A stretch of 5,617 bases of DNA from Fibrobacter succinogenes. GTDB taxonomy: Bacteria > Fibrobacterota > Fibrobacteria > Fibrobacterales > CADBQJ01. The notes under the pieces are model-generated. The model was given only the letters and a program-made list of their open reading frames with translations, did not search any database and was not told the origin of the DNA. The DNA lies in assembly GCA_902796785.1 (NCBI GenBank), contig CADBQJ010000050.1, positions 1 through 5,617 of the forward strand, written 5' to 3'. A program made the translations under genes and the position numbers. Below are positions 5,391 to 5,617 of the stretch, one piece after another; position 1 is the first letter of the stretch; the number at the start of each line of letters is the position of its first letter.

Positions 5391-5617
5391 ATGGCCTATT
5401 TCGCAATGAGAAAATCGAGGACGGCGCTCCTGGCGCTCTGCTTCTCGGCGCTTTCCTGGGGCGCGGAATACGCGCTCGAGGACTGCCTGCGGATCGCCGA
5501 GGAGAAAAGCTCCGACATCCGCGACTACAGGGAGCAGATCGCCAAGGTCGACGCGCAGATCTCCGAGGCCTACGGCAACGCCATGCCGTCGATCGACTTC
5601 TCCGCGCAGTTCACGCG
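5391..5617 (+). CDS. TolC-family outer-membrane efflux protein, 3'-truncated by the window
   Basis: Only the first 75 codons are present and the frame continues past the right edge. Residues 1-25 form a signal peptide: Met-Ala-Tyr-Phe-Ala then MRKSR, a hydrophobic stretch (TALLALCFSALSWG) and probable cleavage near Gly24 or Ala25. The mature start YALEDCLRIAEEKSSDIRDY is the typical opening helix of outer-membrane efflux proteins (pattern L-x-x-C/A-x-x-I/L-A), and the following EQIAKVDAQISEAYGNAMPS then IDFSAQFT matches the helix-to-first-strand segment ending in the family's P-S-hydrophobic motif. Such proteins form trimeric channels through the outer membrane and periplasm for RND, MFS or ABC pumps. 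The position 12 nt after tetR suggests a regulated efflux operon, with adaptor and pump genes expected downstream. The Cys at residue 32 is not a lipobox, so this looks like a TolC rather than an OprM-type lipoprotein. Confidence 0.88.
   Translation, partial: MAYFAMRKSRTALLALCFSALSWGAEYALEDCLRIAEEKSSDIRDYREQIAKVDAQISEAYGNAMPSIDFSAQFT

Noticed and set aside
1..5617. Search by eye for tRNA or rRNA genes, CRISPR repeats, insertion-sequence ends, attachment sites or phage and defence genes.
   Set aside because: None seen. Coding density is high, gene content is housekeeping plus efflux, and the only tandem repeats are the short operator-like units at 4661-4720.

Overview
The window looks like ordinary chromosomal DNA of a GC-rich, Gram-negative (two-membrane) bacterium. 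The evidence is a TolC-type efflux protein with a signal peptide and a probable outer-membrane beta-barrel ending in the sorting-type C-terminal Phe. Codons mostly end in C or G, while the few intergenic gaps are AT-richer. Three gaps carry a hexamer-like element resembling the TAnnTTTG -7 box of Bacteroidetes promoters, placed only 6-8 nt before an ATG. This weakly suggests the Fibrobacterota/Bacteroidota (FCB) neighbourhood. The assignment is an inference; no gene in the window is taxonomically decisive.

Layout: (1) 2-1465 (+), the 3' part of a large gene for a probable outer-membrane beta-barrel protein of unknown family, closed by a strong palindromic terminator at 1485-1510. (2) 2871-1571 (-), a two-gene operon: a SlyD-like FKBP peptidyl-prolyl isomerase with an unusual acidic insertion, overlapping rpiA (ribose-5-phosphate isomerase A) by one base. 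It converges on the same terminator. (3) 2872-2920, a 49-bp divergent promoter region. (4) 2921-4568 (+), a tightly overlapped three-gene operon: low-molecular-weight protein-tyrosine phosphatase, YfcE-like metallophosphoesterase, and RlmH (23S rRNA pseudouridine-1915 N3-methyltransferase). (5) 4569-4751, a regulatory region with a promoter-like element and three tandem 20-bp repeats, each carrying a TGACC-N4-GGTCA-type dyad. (6) 4752-5378 (+), a TetR/AcrR-family repressor. (7) 5391-window end (+), the start of a TolC-family outer-membrane efflux gene.

Blocks 5-7 read as an autoregulated efflux operon: the TetR protein probably binds the tandem dyads and controls itself and the tolC-type gene, with pump subunits expected beyond the window. 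Blocks 2-4 are housekeeping functions (protein folding, pentose phosphate pathway, dephosphorylation, ribosome maturation). I did not find a new defence, mobile or RNA-guided system. The most distinctive items are the phased triple operator array, the promoter elements abutting start codons, and the remodelled SlyD-like protein.
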